6,586 nucleotides of DNA from Candidatus Bathyarchaeota archaeon (GTDB lineage: Archaea > Thermoproteota > CALKCG01 > B24 > JAGTQN01): NCBI GenBank assembly GCA_018396395.1, contig JAGTQN010000093.1:1-6586 (forward strand), given 5' to 3'. Numbering within the stretch: position 1 is the first letter of the stretch; each line of letters begins with the position of its first letter. Shown here piece by piece: positions 1 to 5,357 of this stretch. The position numbers and the translations under genes are program-made. The notes below the pieces were generated by a model, which saw only the letters and a program-made list of their open reading frames with translations, was not told the DNA's origin and made no database searches.

Positions 1-850
1 TAGGAACATCTATCCCGAAGTCGTGCTCTTTGCAGCCAAAGGAGAGAATATGGGAGACGTCTCAAAGGCCACTGTTCTTAAAGGCCGTTATCGAATCCGA
101 ATCGAAATTACAGTAACGGAGCCCGATGTAGAAGCGAAGGCGGAGGTTATTATCTATGGGAAGGTGTTCGGCCTTGCAGGGACCGATTCCAAGAGACGGG
201 ACCTCCTGATCGGGCTTGTATGGGGTGCCCCCTTAGCCCTTGCCTTCGGGCTTTCGGCGGCCATCATCACAAGTATCGTACAATCCCTCATGGGAGCCCT
301 AAGCGCTTGGTATGGGGGTTGGGTTGATGAGGCTATACAGAGAATTACCGATATCTATATGATAATGCCCTTCCTTCCCATCCTCATCACGGTTTCCGTT
401 GTATACAAGATAGACATATGGACCCTTCTTTCAATCGTCGTTGTTCTTAGTATCCTAGGAGGCTTGACAAAGACAGCTCGAAGTATGACCCTTCAAGTAA
501 TGGCAGAACAGTACGTAGAGGCTGCAAGGAGTTATGGGGCGAGTCGCAGAAGGATCCTTTTCCTATACATCATGCCTAGGCTCATGCCATATATTGTGGC
601 GAACATCGTCCTTTCCGTACCAGCCTTCGTGTTCTTAGAGGCTGCCATGAGCATCTTAGGATTAGGCGATCCAAGGGTGCCCACTTGGGGAAAGATCATA
701 GGTGATGCCTATGAAGGTGGGGCAGCCATACATGGCTTCTGGTGGTGGATCCTTCTTCCTTCACTTCTCATCATTCTTACAGCCGCGGCCTTTGCCTTTC
801 TTGGTTATGCCTTGGATAAGGTTGTTAACCCTAGGCTCAGGGAGCGATAG
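1..850 (+). CDS. dppC: Peptide/nickel-type ABC transporter permease, DppC family (5' end missing)
   Basis: Inner-membrane permease subunit of a dipeptide/oligopeptide (PepT-family) ABC importer. The frame is already open at base 2, so the gene starts outside the window; the GTG at 23 is internal, not the true start. Counting from that GTG, residues 1-50 look like the end of a large extracytoplasmic loop, as archaeal DppC proteins often have. Next comes the family hallmark GTDSKRRD (53-60, usually GTDxxGRD), then about five membrane segments (near 68-95, 111-128, 133-150, 188-212, 239-263). The EAA loop that docks the ATPases is clear: EAARSYGASRRR at 166-177, followed by the IMP-x-LMP end of the loop. 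The N-terminal helix and most of the outer loop are missing from view. It ends in TAG only six bases before dppD, so it belongs to the same operon. The partner permease (dppB) and binding protein would lie upstream. Peptides are the likely substrate, but nickel or sugar oligomers cannot be excluded. Confidence 0.93.
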   Translation, partial: RNIYPEVVLFAAKGENMGDVSKATVLKGRYRIRIEITVTEPDVEAKAEVIIYGKVFGLAGTDSKRRDLLIGLVWGAPLALAFGLSAAIITSIVQSLMGALSAWYGGWVDEAIQRITDIYMIMPFLPILITVSVVYKIDIWTLLSIVVVLSILGGLTKTARSMTLQVMAEQYVEAARSYGASRRRILFLYIMPRLMPYIVANIVLSVPAFVFLEAAMSILGLGDPRVPTWGKIIGDAYEGGAAIHGFWWWILLPSLLIILTAAAFAFLGYALDKVVNPRLRER

Positions 851-865
851 AAGGAAATGGCGAAT

Positions 866-1816
866 ATGCTTAATGTCGAAAATCTCATTCTCCATTACCA
901 AACTAGGAGGGGCATAGTAAGGGCTGTGGATGGAGTAAGCTTTACTATCGTAAAGGGGGAGACCATGGCCCTCGTGGGCGAATCTGGCTGCGGGAAAAGC
1001 TCCACAGCCAATGCGATAATGCGCCTTCTTCCAAGAAATGTCGCAAGCTTCTCGGGAAAGGTAGAGCTTGAGGGAGAGGATCTCATGAAGTTACAGGATC
1101 GGGAATTCAGCCGAAGGATAGCATGGAAACGTATATCCATGGTCTTCCAAGGAGCCATGAACTCCTTAAACCCTGTCCTTCGCGTTGGCTATCAAGTGGC
1201 TGAGCCCCTCATCATTCATGAAGGTTTCGATATGAGGCATGCCCTCAAGAAGGTTATGGAAGTTATGGAACTTGTAAGATTGCCGAGTTCCATAGTCGAT
1301 AGGTATCCCCATGAACTGAGCGGTGGCATGAAGCAAAGGGTCGTCATAGCCATGGCTTTAATCATGGGACCATCCTTAGTTATCCTGGACGAACCAACCT
1401 CAGCCTTAGATGTCATAACCCAAGCAAATATAATGAATACTCTGAAGGATTTGAAGAAAAGTCTTGGACTTGCCTATATCTTCATCACCCATGACTTGGA
1501 TCTAGCCAGCGAATTAGCTGATAAGGTGGCCGTAATGTACGGGGGAAAAATCGTTGAACTGGGAAAGGCGGAAGATATATTCGAAGATCCAAGGCATCCA
1601 TACACTGAAAGGCTTATAGCTAGCGTGCCAACCTTGCGAACCGATAGAAAGCTAGAATTTATTCCTGGCGCGCCACCGGATCTCATCAATCCTCCTACTG
1701 GCTGCCTTTTCCATCCAAGATGTCCCTTCATACATGAGATTTGCAAAAAGAAGCCTCCAGCCCCTGTAGAGGAGGGTGAAAGAAGGATCCTATGTTGGCT
1801 TTATGCCAGGAGTTAG
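866..1816 (+). CDS. dppD: Peptide ABC transporter ATP-binding protein, DppD family
   Basis: One of the two cytoplasmic ATPases that power the DppC-type importer. All nucleotide-binding motifs are present (numbering from the ATG at 866): Walker A GESGCGKSS (38-46), Q-loop Gln95, signature LSGGMKQR (151-158), Walker B LVILDE (171-176) and H-loop His209. The C-terminal oligo_HPY domain carries the usual PPTGC start and four cysteines (280, 286, 293, 310). This pattern is conserved in OppD/DppD, and in some homologues it is reported to bind an iron-sulfur cluster. About 316 residues, normal for the family. Start choice: an ATG at 857 also fits, but the only Shine-Dalgarno-like AAGGA (851-855) lies one base before it. 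The same AAGGA is ten bases before the ATG at 866, which is the better distance. Tightly packed between dppC and dppF, so probably translationally coupled. Confidence 0.95.
   Translation: MLNVENLILHYQTRRGIVRAVDGVSFTIVKGETMALVGESGCGKSSTANAIMRLLPRNVASFSGKVELEGEDLMKLQDREFSRRIAWKRISMVFQGAMNSLNPVLRVGYQVAEPLIIHEGFDMRHALKKVMEVMELVRLPSSIVDRYPHELSGGMKQRVVIAMALIMGPSLVILDEPTSALDVITQANIMNTLKDLKKSLGLAYIFITHDLDLASELADKVAVMYGGKIVELGKAEDIFEDPRHPYTERLIASVPTLRTDRKLEFIPGAPPDLINPPTGCLFHPRCPFIHEICKKKPPAPVEEGERRILCWLYARS
1808..1812 (+). promoter_or_regulatory. Ribosome binding site that fixes the dppF start
   Basis: AGGAG lies inside the last codons of dppD, just before its TAG stop, and sits eight bases ahead of the ATG at 1821. 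It is the best Shine-Dalgarno match near the dppF start. It argues against the earlier in-frame ATGs at 1776 and 1803, which would add residues unlike the family N-terminus. Placing the site within the upstream gene suggests that translation of the two ATPases is coupled. Confidence 0.7.
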
Positions 1817-1820
1817 GCAC

Positions 1821-2792
1821 ATGACAGAAACCGTTTTATCGGTGAAGGAACTGCGGACTTGGTTTCCCGTAAGGCGATTCTTCGGTAAGTCCCTTTATGT
1901 GAAGGCAGTGGACGGCGTAAGCTTAAACATCGACGCAGGAGAGGCCCTAGCCATTGTAGGAGAGTCTGGCAGTGGCAAGACGACGCTAGGAAAGACCTGC
2001 CTTATGTTGGTGCGCCCTTACAGTGGAAGGATTATTTATCGAGGAAAGGACATTACCGACCTGAATTCGAATGACCTCCTATGGTATCGGAAAGAGGCTC
2101 AAATAATATATCAAGATCCCTTCAGTAGTCTCAGTCCCTTTTTTACAATTCGGCGAATCCTCGAGGAGCCCCTCATCATCCATAAAATTGCATCAGCCGA
2201 TGAAAGGCTTGCCATGATCGAAAGGGCAATGGAGGATGTTAGGTTAACTCCCATTGAAGAATTCTCAGACAAGTATCCCCATATGCTTAGTGGTGGGCAG
2301 AGGCAGAGGGTTGCCATTGCCAGGGCTTTGATCATGAAACCTAAGTTTGTCGTGGCGGATGAACCTGTATCCATGCTGGACGCGTCAGTAAGGGTAGAAA
2401 TCCTCTATTTACTCCGGCAGCTTCAAGAGAAGTATGGCATATCCTTCATGTATATAACCCACGATGTGGCAACGGTCAAGTACTTCTCCGAAAGAATTGC
2501 CATAATGTATGGAGGAAAGGTTGTGGAGCAGGGTCCTATTAGGGAGGTTATAAAGGAACCTTTGCATCCTTATACACAGGCATTGATAGATGCTATCCCT
2601 GACCCTGATCCTAAGAACAGGTTTAATATAAGGAAAGTCCCGGCAGGAGAGGCACCAGATCCAATCAATCCTCCGACTGGATGTAGATATAATCCAAGAT
2701 GTCCATGGGTGAAAGATCGATGTATCAAAGAGGGGCCTAAACTTTTTGAAGTGGAGGCAAAAAGGGAGGTTGCTTGCTTTCTTTATACTTAG
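1821..2792 (+). CDS. dppF: Peptide ABC transporter ATP-binding protein, DppF family
   Basis: Second ATPase of the importer; it forms a heterodimer with DppD beneath the two permeases. 323 residues, typical length. Motifs (from the ATG at 1821): Walker A GESGSGKTT (47-55), Q-loop Gln98 in YQDPFSSLSP, signature LSGGQRQR (156-163), Walker B FVVADE (176-181) with a D-loop SMLD, and H-loop His214. The N-terminus opens with the usual VKELRTWFPV strand of DppF/OppF proteins. The C-terminal oligo_HPY domain again has PPTGC and four cysteines (288, 294, 301, 319), spaced like those in DppD. This is the last gene of the transporter operon: it ends in TAG and the next gene, mtrH, faces it. DppF rather than OppF is a label of convenience; substrate cannot be read from an ATPase. 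Confidence 0.95.
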   Translation: MTETVLSVKELRTWFPVRRFFGKSLYVKAVDGVSLNIDAGEALAIVGESGSGKTTLGKTCLMLVRPYSGRIIYRGKDITDLNSNDLLWYRKEAQIIYQDPFSSLSPFFTIRRILEEPLIIHKIASADERLAMIERAMEDVRLTPIEEFSDKYPHMLSGGQRQRVAIARALIMKPKFVVADEPVSMLDASVRVEILYLLRQLQEKYGISFMYITHDVATVKYFSERIAIMYGGKVVEQGPIREVIKEPLHPYTQALIDAIPDPDPKNRFNIRKVPAGEAPDPINPPTGCRYNPRCPWVKDRCIKEGPKLFEVEAKREVACFLYT

Positions 2793-2807
2793 CCTTTATA
2801 ATTCGAG

Positions 2808-2877
2808 ACGATTTTTCGTGGCATACAGTTTTTAGGCGAAATCCAGTTCGATTTCTCGGTGGGATCTAATAGATCTC
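2808..2877. terminator. Convergent intergenic junction with possible termination signals
   Basis: The 114 bases between the dppF stop and the mtrH stop hold two short T runs on the + strand (2812-2816 and 2829-2833), the first inside a small ACGA/TCGT stem. There is also a 7-bp hairpin with one G-U pair at 2861-2877 (loop AAT). Archaeal termination mainly needs T-rich tracts, so the T runs could end the dpp transcript. The hairpin could affect either strand, but it has no T tract on the mtrH side. Weak evidence; no gene is visible here. Confidence 0.3.
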
Positions 2878-2906
2878 AGGATTCTATATGAATATGAAGG
2901 TGAAAT

Positions 2907-3824
2907 TCATCGCATGAGCTTTGTTAAAGGATGTCCCGATGAAGGCCTTATGCCCTGGAACCTTGCCGCATAGGCGATATAAGCAGCTATCATTCCGCAG
3001 GCTGGGTAGACGCGAGGAGCCGCCTTGATGGGCCCGTACATGACAAAGTCGGCACAAAGGGCTATGGGAAAGGCTTGCGATACAGCGTCGCATATCCTCA
3101 GGACCTCAGGCTCAAATTTCTTTAACTTTTTCCACATGGACATAGCGTTGGCAGGACCGCATCCCGCAGGAAGCCCAAACTCCTCTTTCACTCCATACAC
3201 TGCCTGGCATGCTATGCCGATATCTGGCGTATCAAGAACAGTCGTGTCGATAAGAAACTTTTCGATACCTGCCTCAGAGGCTAGGCTTAGAAGCCCCCTT
3301 CTTCCAGGATTGTCCCTTAAGGTATTTAGCCTTCCTCGGAAAGTAGGATCCCTCATATCCAAGGCCTGAAGGACCGCAGCCTTAATCCCAGATTCTTTAA
3401 TAGCCTTTAACTCATCGCTTCCTGCATTAGGGGCGATGGAGTTATAAACAGCCCTTTCCAAGAGCCCAACTTCTGCCACATGCTTCAAAGCCTTCACCCG
3501 AACATCCCATGTTACGCCATCCAATAGGAAGGGTGCATCGGAAACCTCGGCTACGAAGTCCACGAACTTAATCAATGCCTCCGGATAGCTTCCGACGACA
3601 TCCAAAATCCTAGGAAGCCCAGTGGCGTCCAAAGCCTCTGCCTCCTTAGCCAGAAGGCTTTCAGCCTCCTTTCTATCAAAGATTCCTATACGCTCATCCT
3701 TAACGATTTCATGACCCGTATAGAAAATGCTACCAATCAAAACCGGAGGATTCTGTCCAGGCTGTCCTCCAATTTTTACTCCGGCTATCTCGAAGATTTT
3801 TTGTTCCTTCTCGAACCTGAACAT
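2907..3824 (-). CDS. mtrH: MtrH-family methyltransferase (tetrahydromethanopterin S-methyltransferase subunit H)
   Basis: MtrH is a cytoplasmic TIM-barrel methyltransferase that moves a methyl group between methyl-tetrahydromethanopterin (or a related pterin) and a corrinoid cofactor. The 305-residue product is full length. It opens with the characteristic MFRFEKEQ, followed by AGVKIGGQPGQNPPVLIGSIFY (residues 14-35, key residues GGQPGxNPxVLIGSIFY), and has LDVVGSYPEA, the DGVTWDVR strand and GLPAGCGPANAMSMW further on. Start ATG at 3824; no convincing Shine-Dalgarno precedes it, so a leaderless or short-leader transcript is likely. In methanogens mtrH belongs to an eight-gene mtr operon with the membrane corrinoid subunit MtrA. 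Here it stands alone: a convergent transporter lies on one side and 364 non-coding bases on the other. Solitary MtrH homologues in non-methanogenic or methylotrophic archaea are thought to serve other corrinoid methyltransferase systems; which one applies here cannot be told. Confident in the family, not in the partner. Confidence 0.93.
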   Translation of the reverse strand: MFRFEKEQKIFEIAGVKIGGQPGQNPPVLIGSIFYTGHEIVKDERIGIFDRKEAESLLAKEAEALDATGLPRILDVVGSYPEALIKFVDFVAEVSDAPFLLDGVTWDVRVKALKHVAEVGLLERAVYNSIAPNAGSDELKAIKESGIKAAVLQALDMRDPTFRGRLNTLRDNPGRRGLLSLASEAGIEKFLIDTTVLDTPDIGIACQAVYGVKEEFGLPAGCGPANAMSMWKKLKKFEPEVLRICDAVSQAFPIALCADFVMYGPIKAAPRVYPACGMIAAYIAYAARFQGIRPSSGHPLTKLMR

Positions 3825-3848
3825 GGTTTCGTCCCGCTACCTTAAGCG

Positions 3849-3876
3849 AATTTAAGCCTTTAAGATTTTTAAGCCT
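3849..3876 (-). promoter_or_regulatory. Candidate mtrH promoter with a doubled AGGCTTAAA motif
   Basis: Read on the - strand, AGGCTTAAA occurs twice (3851-3859 and 3868-3876, start-to-start distance 17 bases). Either copy could act as a TATA-like box. The inner copy is centred about 29 bases before the mtrH ATG, which would give an almost leaderless message. The outer copy would give a leader of roughly 20 bases. The lack of a Shine-Dalgarno favours the inner one. The repeat could instead be a regulator site overlapping the promoter. Confidence 0.4.
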
Positions 3877-3910
3877 AAACCTTTGGTCTTCTAGATTTTA
3901 AAAAAATTTT

Positions 3911-4058
3911 GCTTTGTGGCTTAATTCTTTTTTCCGGTTTTCCCTTCCGTCTCTGAACGGCAAAATGGTCGATTTACGGAAACTTTCGGAAACAGCTCCA
4001 TGACCCAGAGACTGAAAACGCTCCCATTGCCTATAAACCATAAATTAAGCCACAAAGC
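3911..4058. repeat. 148-bp element bounded by a perfect 16-bp inverted repeat
   Basis: The arm GCTTTGTGGCTTAATT at 3911-3926 returns exactly inverted at 4043-4058. The likeness continues outward into an AATTTT tract if a 2-base gap is allowed. The 116 bases between hold further complementary pieces: 3949-3955 with 4006-4012 (GTCTCTG/CAGAGAC), 3945-3950 with 3976-3981, and 3931-3936 with 3987-3992. The last two nest inside the arms; the first would compete with the second. CGGAAAC also repeats directly at 3977 and 3987. Size, terminal inverted repeats and lack of coding fit a MITE-like remnant, a structured small RNA with a closing stem, or a paired regulator site. No clear target-site duplication flanks it. 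The repeat itself is certain; its nature is open. Confidence 0.6.
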
Positions 4059-4143
4059 TAAAAATTCAAATAGCCATATTAGTAACTTTCTCTAGCTTTC
4101 ATATCCATAAAGAGGCGTCTAGTATCGAATATTGAAATTGGTC

Positions 4144-4164
4144 AGATCCCTTCGCTTCGGATCT
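4144..4164 (-). terminator. Hairpin downstream of the protease gene
   Basis: AGATCC at 4144-4149 pairs with GGATCT at 4159-4164 around a 9-base loop, about 25 bases past the protease stop codon. There is no strong T tract after it on the - strand, so it may stabilise the 3' end rather than terminate by itself. Confidence 0.3.
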
Positions 4165-4188
4165 AGAAGCCCTTTTAAGAACTTCCCT

Positions 4189-4677
4189 TTAATCGGAAGC
4201 ATTGCCCATCGATAGCTCATCCAGGACCATCCTTACGAGGCTTGGTATTGCCCTTCGGACGGTTTCGCTCAAGCAAGCATGAAATCCCTCCAAACTCTCA
4301 ACCTCAGCGCCAATGATAATGACTTCCTTAGGAAATTCCTCCCCCATAATCTTCCTGCAAAGGAGAAGGAGATCCATGGAACTGAGGCTATGGACCGATA
4401 AAGGCATAGGAAGCTTCGAAGAATTCTTCATTTCGTTAAGCCTCAGCCTTAACAAAGAGGGCCTTTGATCACCAGTCTTTAAGGCATCGATGACTATGAC
4501 CTTCTCTACCCCCTTTAGAATCGATGGTAGATTCGTTCTTAAGGGATCCGCATCATAGACCTTCACATTCTTTGGAAGTTTGATCCTTCGAATTTCCTTC
4601 AGAACCTCTGGCCCTAATCCATCGTCAGATGCCAAAGGATTTCCAAATCCTAAAACAACTATGCGCTTTGACTTCAT
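4189..4677 (-). CDS. Hydrogenase maturation protease (peptidase family M52, HycI/HyaD/FrhD type)
   Basis: Cytoplasmic endopeptidase that trims the C-terminal tail of a [NiFe]-hydrogenase large subunit after nickel insertion, recognising the bound nickel. The 162-residue length is normal. Visible family marks: the N-terminal strand and turn VVLGFGNPLASDDGLG (7-22), the expected acidic metal ligand at Asp19 (Glu in Escherichia coli HybD), the second acidic ligand Asp64 in VIVIDA, and His96 in SVHSLSSMDLL. A later IIGAEVESLE strand also matches the fold. The usual DGGT segment reads DADPLRTN here, a modest departure. Start ATG at 4677, with a GAGG almost touching it; no better in-frame start follows. 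The gene has its own TATA box at 4731-4738. No hydrogenase structural gene is in the window, so the client must be elsewhere in the genome. Confidence 0.9.
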   Translation of the reverse strand: MKSKRIVVLGFGNPLASDDGLGPEVLKEIRRIKLPKNVKVYDADPLRTNLPSILKGVEKVIVIDALKTGDQRPSLLRLRLNEMKNSSKLPMPLSVHSLSSMDLLLLCRKIMGEEFPKEVIIIGAEVESLEGFHACLSETVRRAIPSLVRMVLDELSMGNASD

Positions 4678-4730
4678 TCCTCTCTTCTACCGCCTCATCG
4701 GCCGGTTTTCCTATAGAGTAGAGTTATATT

Positions 4731-4738
4731 TTTATATA
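4731..4738 (-). promoter_or_regulatory. TATA box for the hydrogenase maturation protease gene
   Basis: On the - strand this reads TATATAAA, a close match to the archaeal TATA consensus, with a second TATA-like stretch just downstream. A start of transcription about 26 bases on (near 4709) would leave a leader of roughly 30 bases before the ATG at 4677. The sequence is nearly symmetrical, so it could also serve the Nudix gene on the other strand, with a leader of about 80 bases that would include the 4752-4790 hairpin. Confidence 0.55.
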
Positions 4739-4751
4739 GCTTCCCTATCGC

Positions 4752-4790
4752 CTTAAGTTTTCATTTTCAAAGGAAAAAGAAAACCTTAAG
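4752..4790 (+). repeat. Long AT-rich hairpin between the protease and Nudix genes
   Basis: Bases 4752-4768 pair with 4773-4790 across a 4-base loop (AAAG): CTTAAG, TTTTC, a mismatch, then TTTTC on one side, mirrored on the other with a single bulged C. That gives 16 base pairs with one mismatch and one bulge. CTTAAG recurs at 4792-4797 and 4809-4814, so four copies lie within 63 bases ahead of the Nudix start. It sits between two divergent genes, so it does not look like a terminator. An operator or a leader-RNA structure is more likely. Confidence 0.5.
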
Positions 4791-4828
4791 ACTTAAGCAA
4801 ATGGCATCCTTAAGTAAACGGAAGAATT

Positions 4829-4833
4829 GGAGG
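4829..4833 (+). promoter_or_regulatory. Ribosome binding site that fixes the Nudix start
   Basis: A strong GGAGG (continuing into AAA) lies eight bases before the ATG at 4842. It overlaps the upstream in-frame TTG at 4827, which therefore is very unlikely to be used. Confidence 0.8.
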
Positions 4834-4841
4834 AAAGATTC

Positions 4842-5303
4842 ATGGAGAAAGGCGCATCCAATGATCTAAGGAGGCTATATCCGAAGCATCCTTTGGTCGG
4901 CGTAGGCACCGTTGTCCAGCACGAAGGTAGGGTTCTTCTCATCCGAAGGGCTAATGAGCCTGGAAAGGGTTTGTGGTCTATACCTGGGGGGCTAGTTGAG
5001 CTTGGTGAAACAGTTAGGGAAGCGGCAAAGCGGGAGGTTGAGGAGGAAACGGGGATCTTCGTGGAAATAGGGGAGCTTATCGATGTTATAGACAATATCA
5101 TTCGAGACGAGAAGGGGGCCGTGAAGTTCCACTATGTCCTTGTTGACTTTCTGGCAAAGCCCCTTTCTAAGGAGCCCATCATTCGTCCATCCTCCGAAGT
5201 CCTAGAAGCGGATTGGTTCTTGCCTAAGGAACTTTCGAAACTTTCCATGACTAGGACGGCACAGAGGCTCCTGCAAAAACTCGATCTTTTGCCCAGGCTA
5301 TGA
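4842..5303 (+). CDS. Nudix hydrolase, ADP-ribose pyrophosphatase-like
   Basis: Metal-dependent hydrolase that splits a nucleoside diphosphate linked to another group. The 153-residue protein carries the complete Nudix box, G-x5-E-x7-REV-x-EE-x-GI, at residues 50-72, with Arg64, Glu65, Glu68 and Glu69 as the expected structural and metal-binding residues. It is preceded by a typical GKGLWSIPGG strand and by VGVGTVVQHEGRVLLIRR at 19-36. Start ATG at 4842, supported by a strong Shine-Dalgarno. The overall look is that of small archaeal ADP-ribose or NADH-type pyrophosphatases and MutT relatives; the exact substrate cannot be assigned from sequence alone. It lies 54 bases before a sudB-like gene. 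A role in NAD(H)/ADP-ribose clean-up would suit a flavin/NAD enzyme neighbour, but that link is only inferred, and the next gene appears to have its own promoter. Confidence 0.92.
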   Translation: MEKGASNDLRRLYPKHPLVGVGTVVQHEGRVLLIRRANEPGKGLWSIPGGLVELGETVREAAKREVEEETGIFVEIGELIDVIDNIIRDEKGAVKFHYVLVDFLAKPLSKEPIIRPSSEVLEADWFLPKELSKLSMTRTAQRLLQKLDLLPRL

Positions 5304-5325
5304 AGGAAGGGATGGATCTTGAAAG

Positions 5326-5336
5326 ATTAATAAATT
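5326..5336 (+). promoter_or_regulatory. TATA-like promoter of the sudB-like gene, leaderless layout
   Basis: ATTAATAAATT preceded by GAAAG (a plausible BRE) is centred about 27 bases before the ATG at 5358, the distance expected if transcription begins at the ATG itself. The bases just before that ATG are pyrimidine-rich with no Shine-Dalgarno, which agrees with a leaderless message. Confidence 0.5.
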
Positions 5337-5342
5337 CGGAAG

Positions 5343-5351
5343 TTTTTCTTT
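5343..5351 (+). terminator. T-rich tract after the Nudix gene
   Basis: Eight T in nine bases (TTTTTCTTT), 40 bases past the Nudix stop and without a stem. T runs like this are enough to end many archaeal transcripts. It also falls within the promoter zone of the next gene, so its role as a terminator is tentative. Confidence 0.35.
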
Positions 5352-5357
5352 GCCTCT

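Larger units (their letters stand above)
3825..4188. other. 364-bp non-coding region behind mtrH
   Basis: No reading frame with a recognisable product is seen on either strand. Next to mtrH the stretch is AT-rich and promoter-like (3841-3910). In the middle is the inverted-repeat element at 3911-4058. Towards the protease gene (4059-4188) I see only a small hairpin at 4144-4164. The region separates two genes on the same strand, so mtrH very probably has its own promoter rather than being read from the protease gene. Confidence 0.6.

Noticed and set aside
23..25. GTG as the true start of dppC
   Set aside because: The frame is open to the window edge, and the family needs an N-terminal membrane helix that is absent here.
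1776..1820. Longer dppF starting at the ATG at 1776, overlapping dppD
   Set aside because: The added 15 residues do not resemble the family N-terminus, and the AGGAG at 1808-1812 fits the ATG at 1821.
2111..2374. Open frame on the - strand inside dppF, and similar ones within dppD, mtrH, the Nudix gene and the sud pair
   Set aside because: They lie opposite strongly conserved coding sequence and show no recognisable motif, so they are shadows of the real genes.
3927..4042. C/D-box small RNA within the inverted-repeat core
   Set aside because: CTGA (D-box-like) occurs twice, but no proper C box (RTGATGA) is found at the right distance.
3841..4060. CRISPR array
   Set aside because: The repeats are inverted or very short and unevenly spaced; there is no series of direct repeats with unique spacers.
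4827..4841. TTG start for the Nudix gene
   Set aside because: The Shine-Dalgarno GGAGG begins inside this codon, so only the ATG at 4842 can use it.
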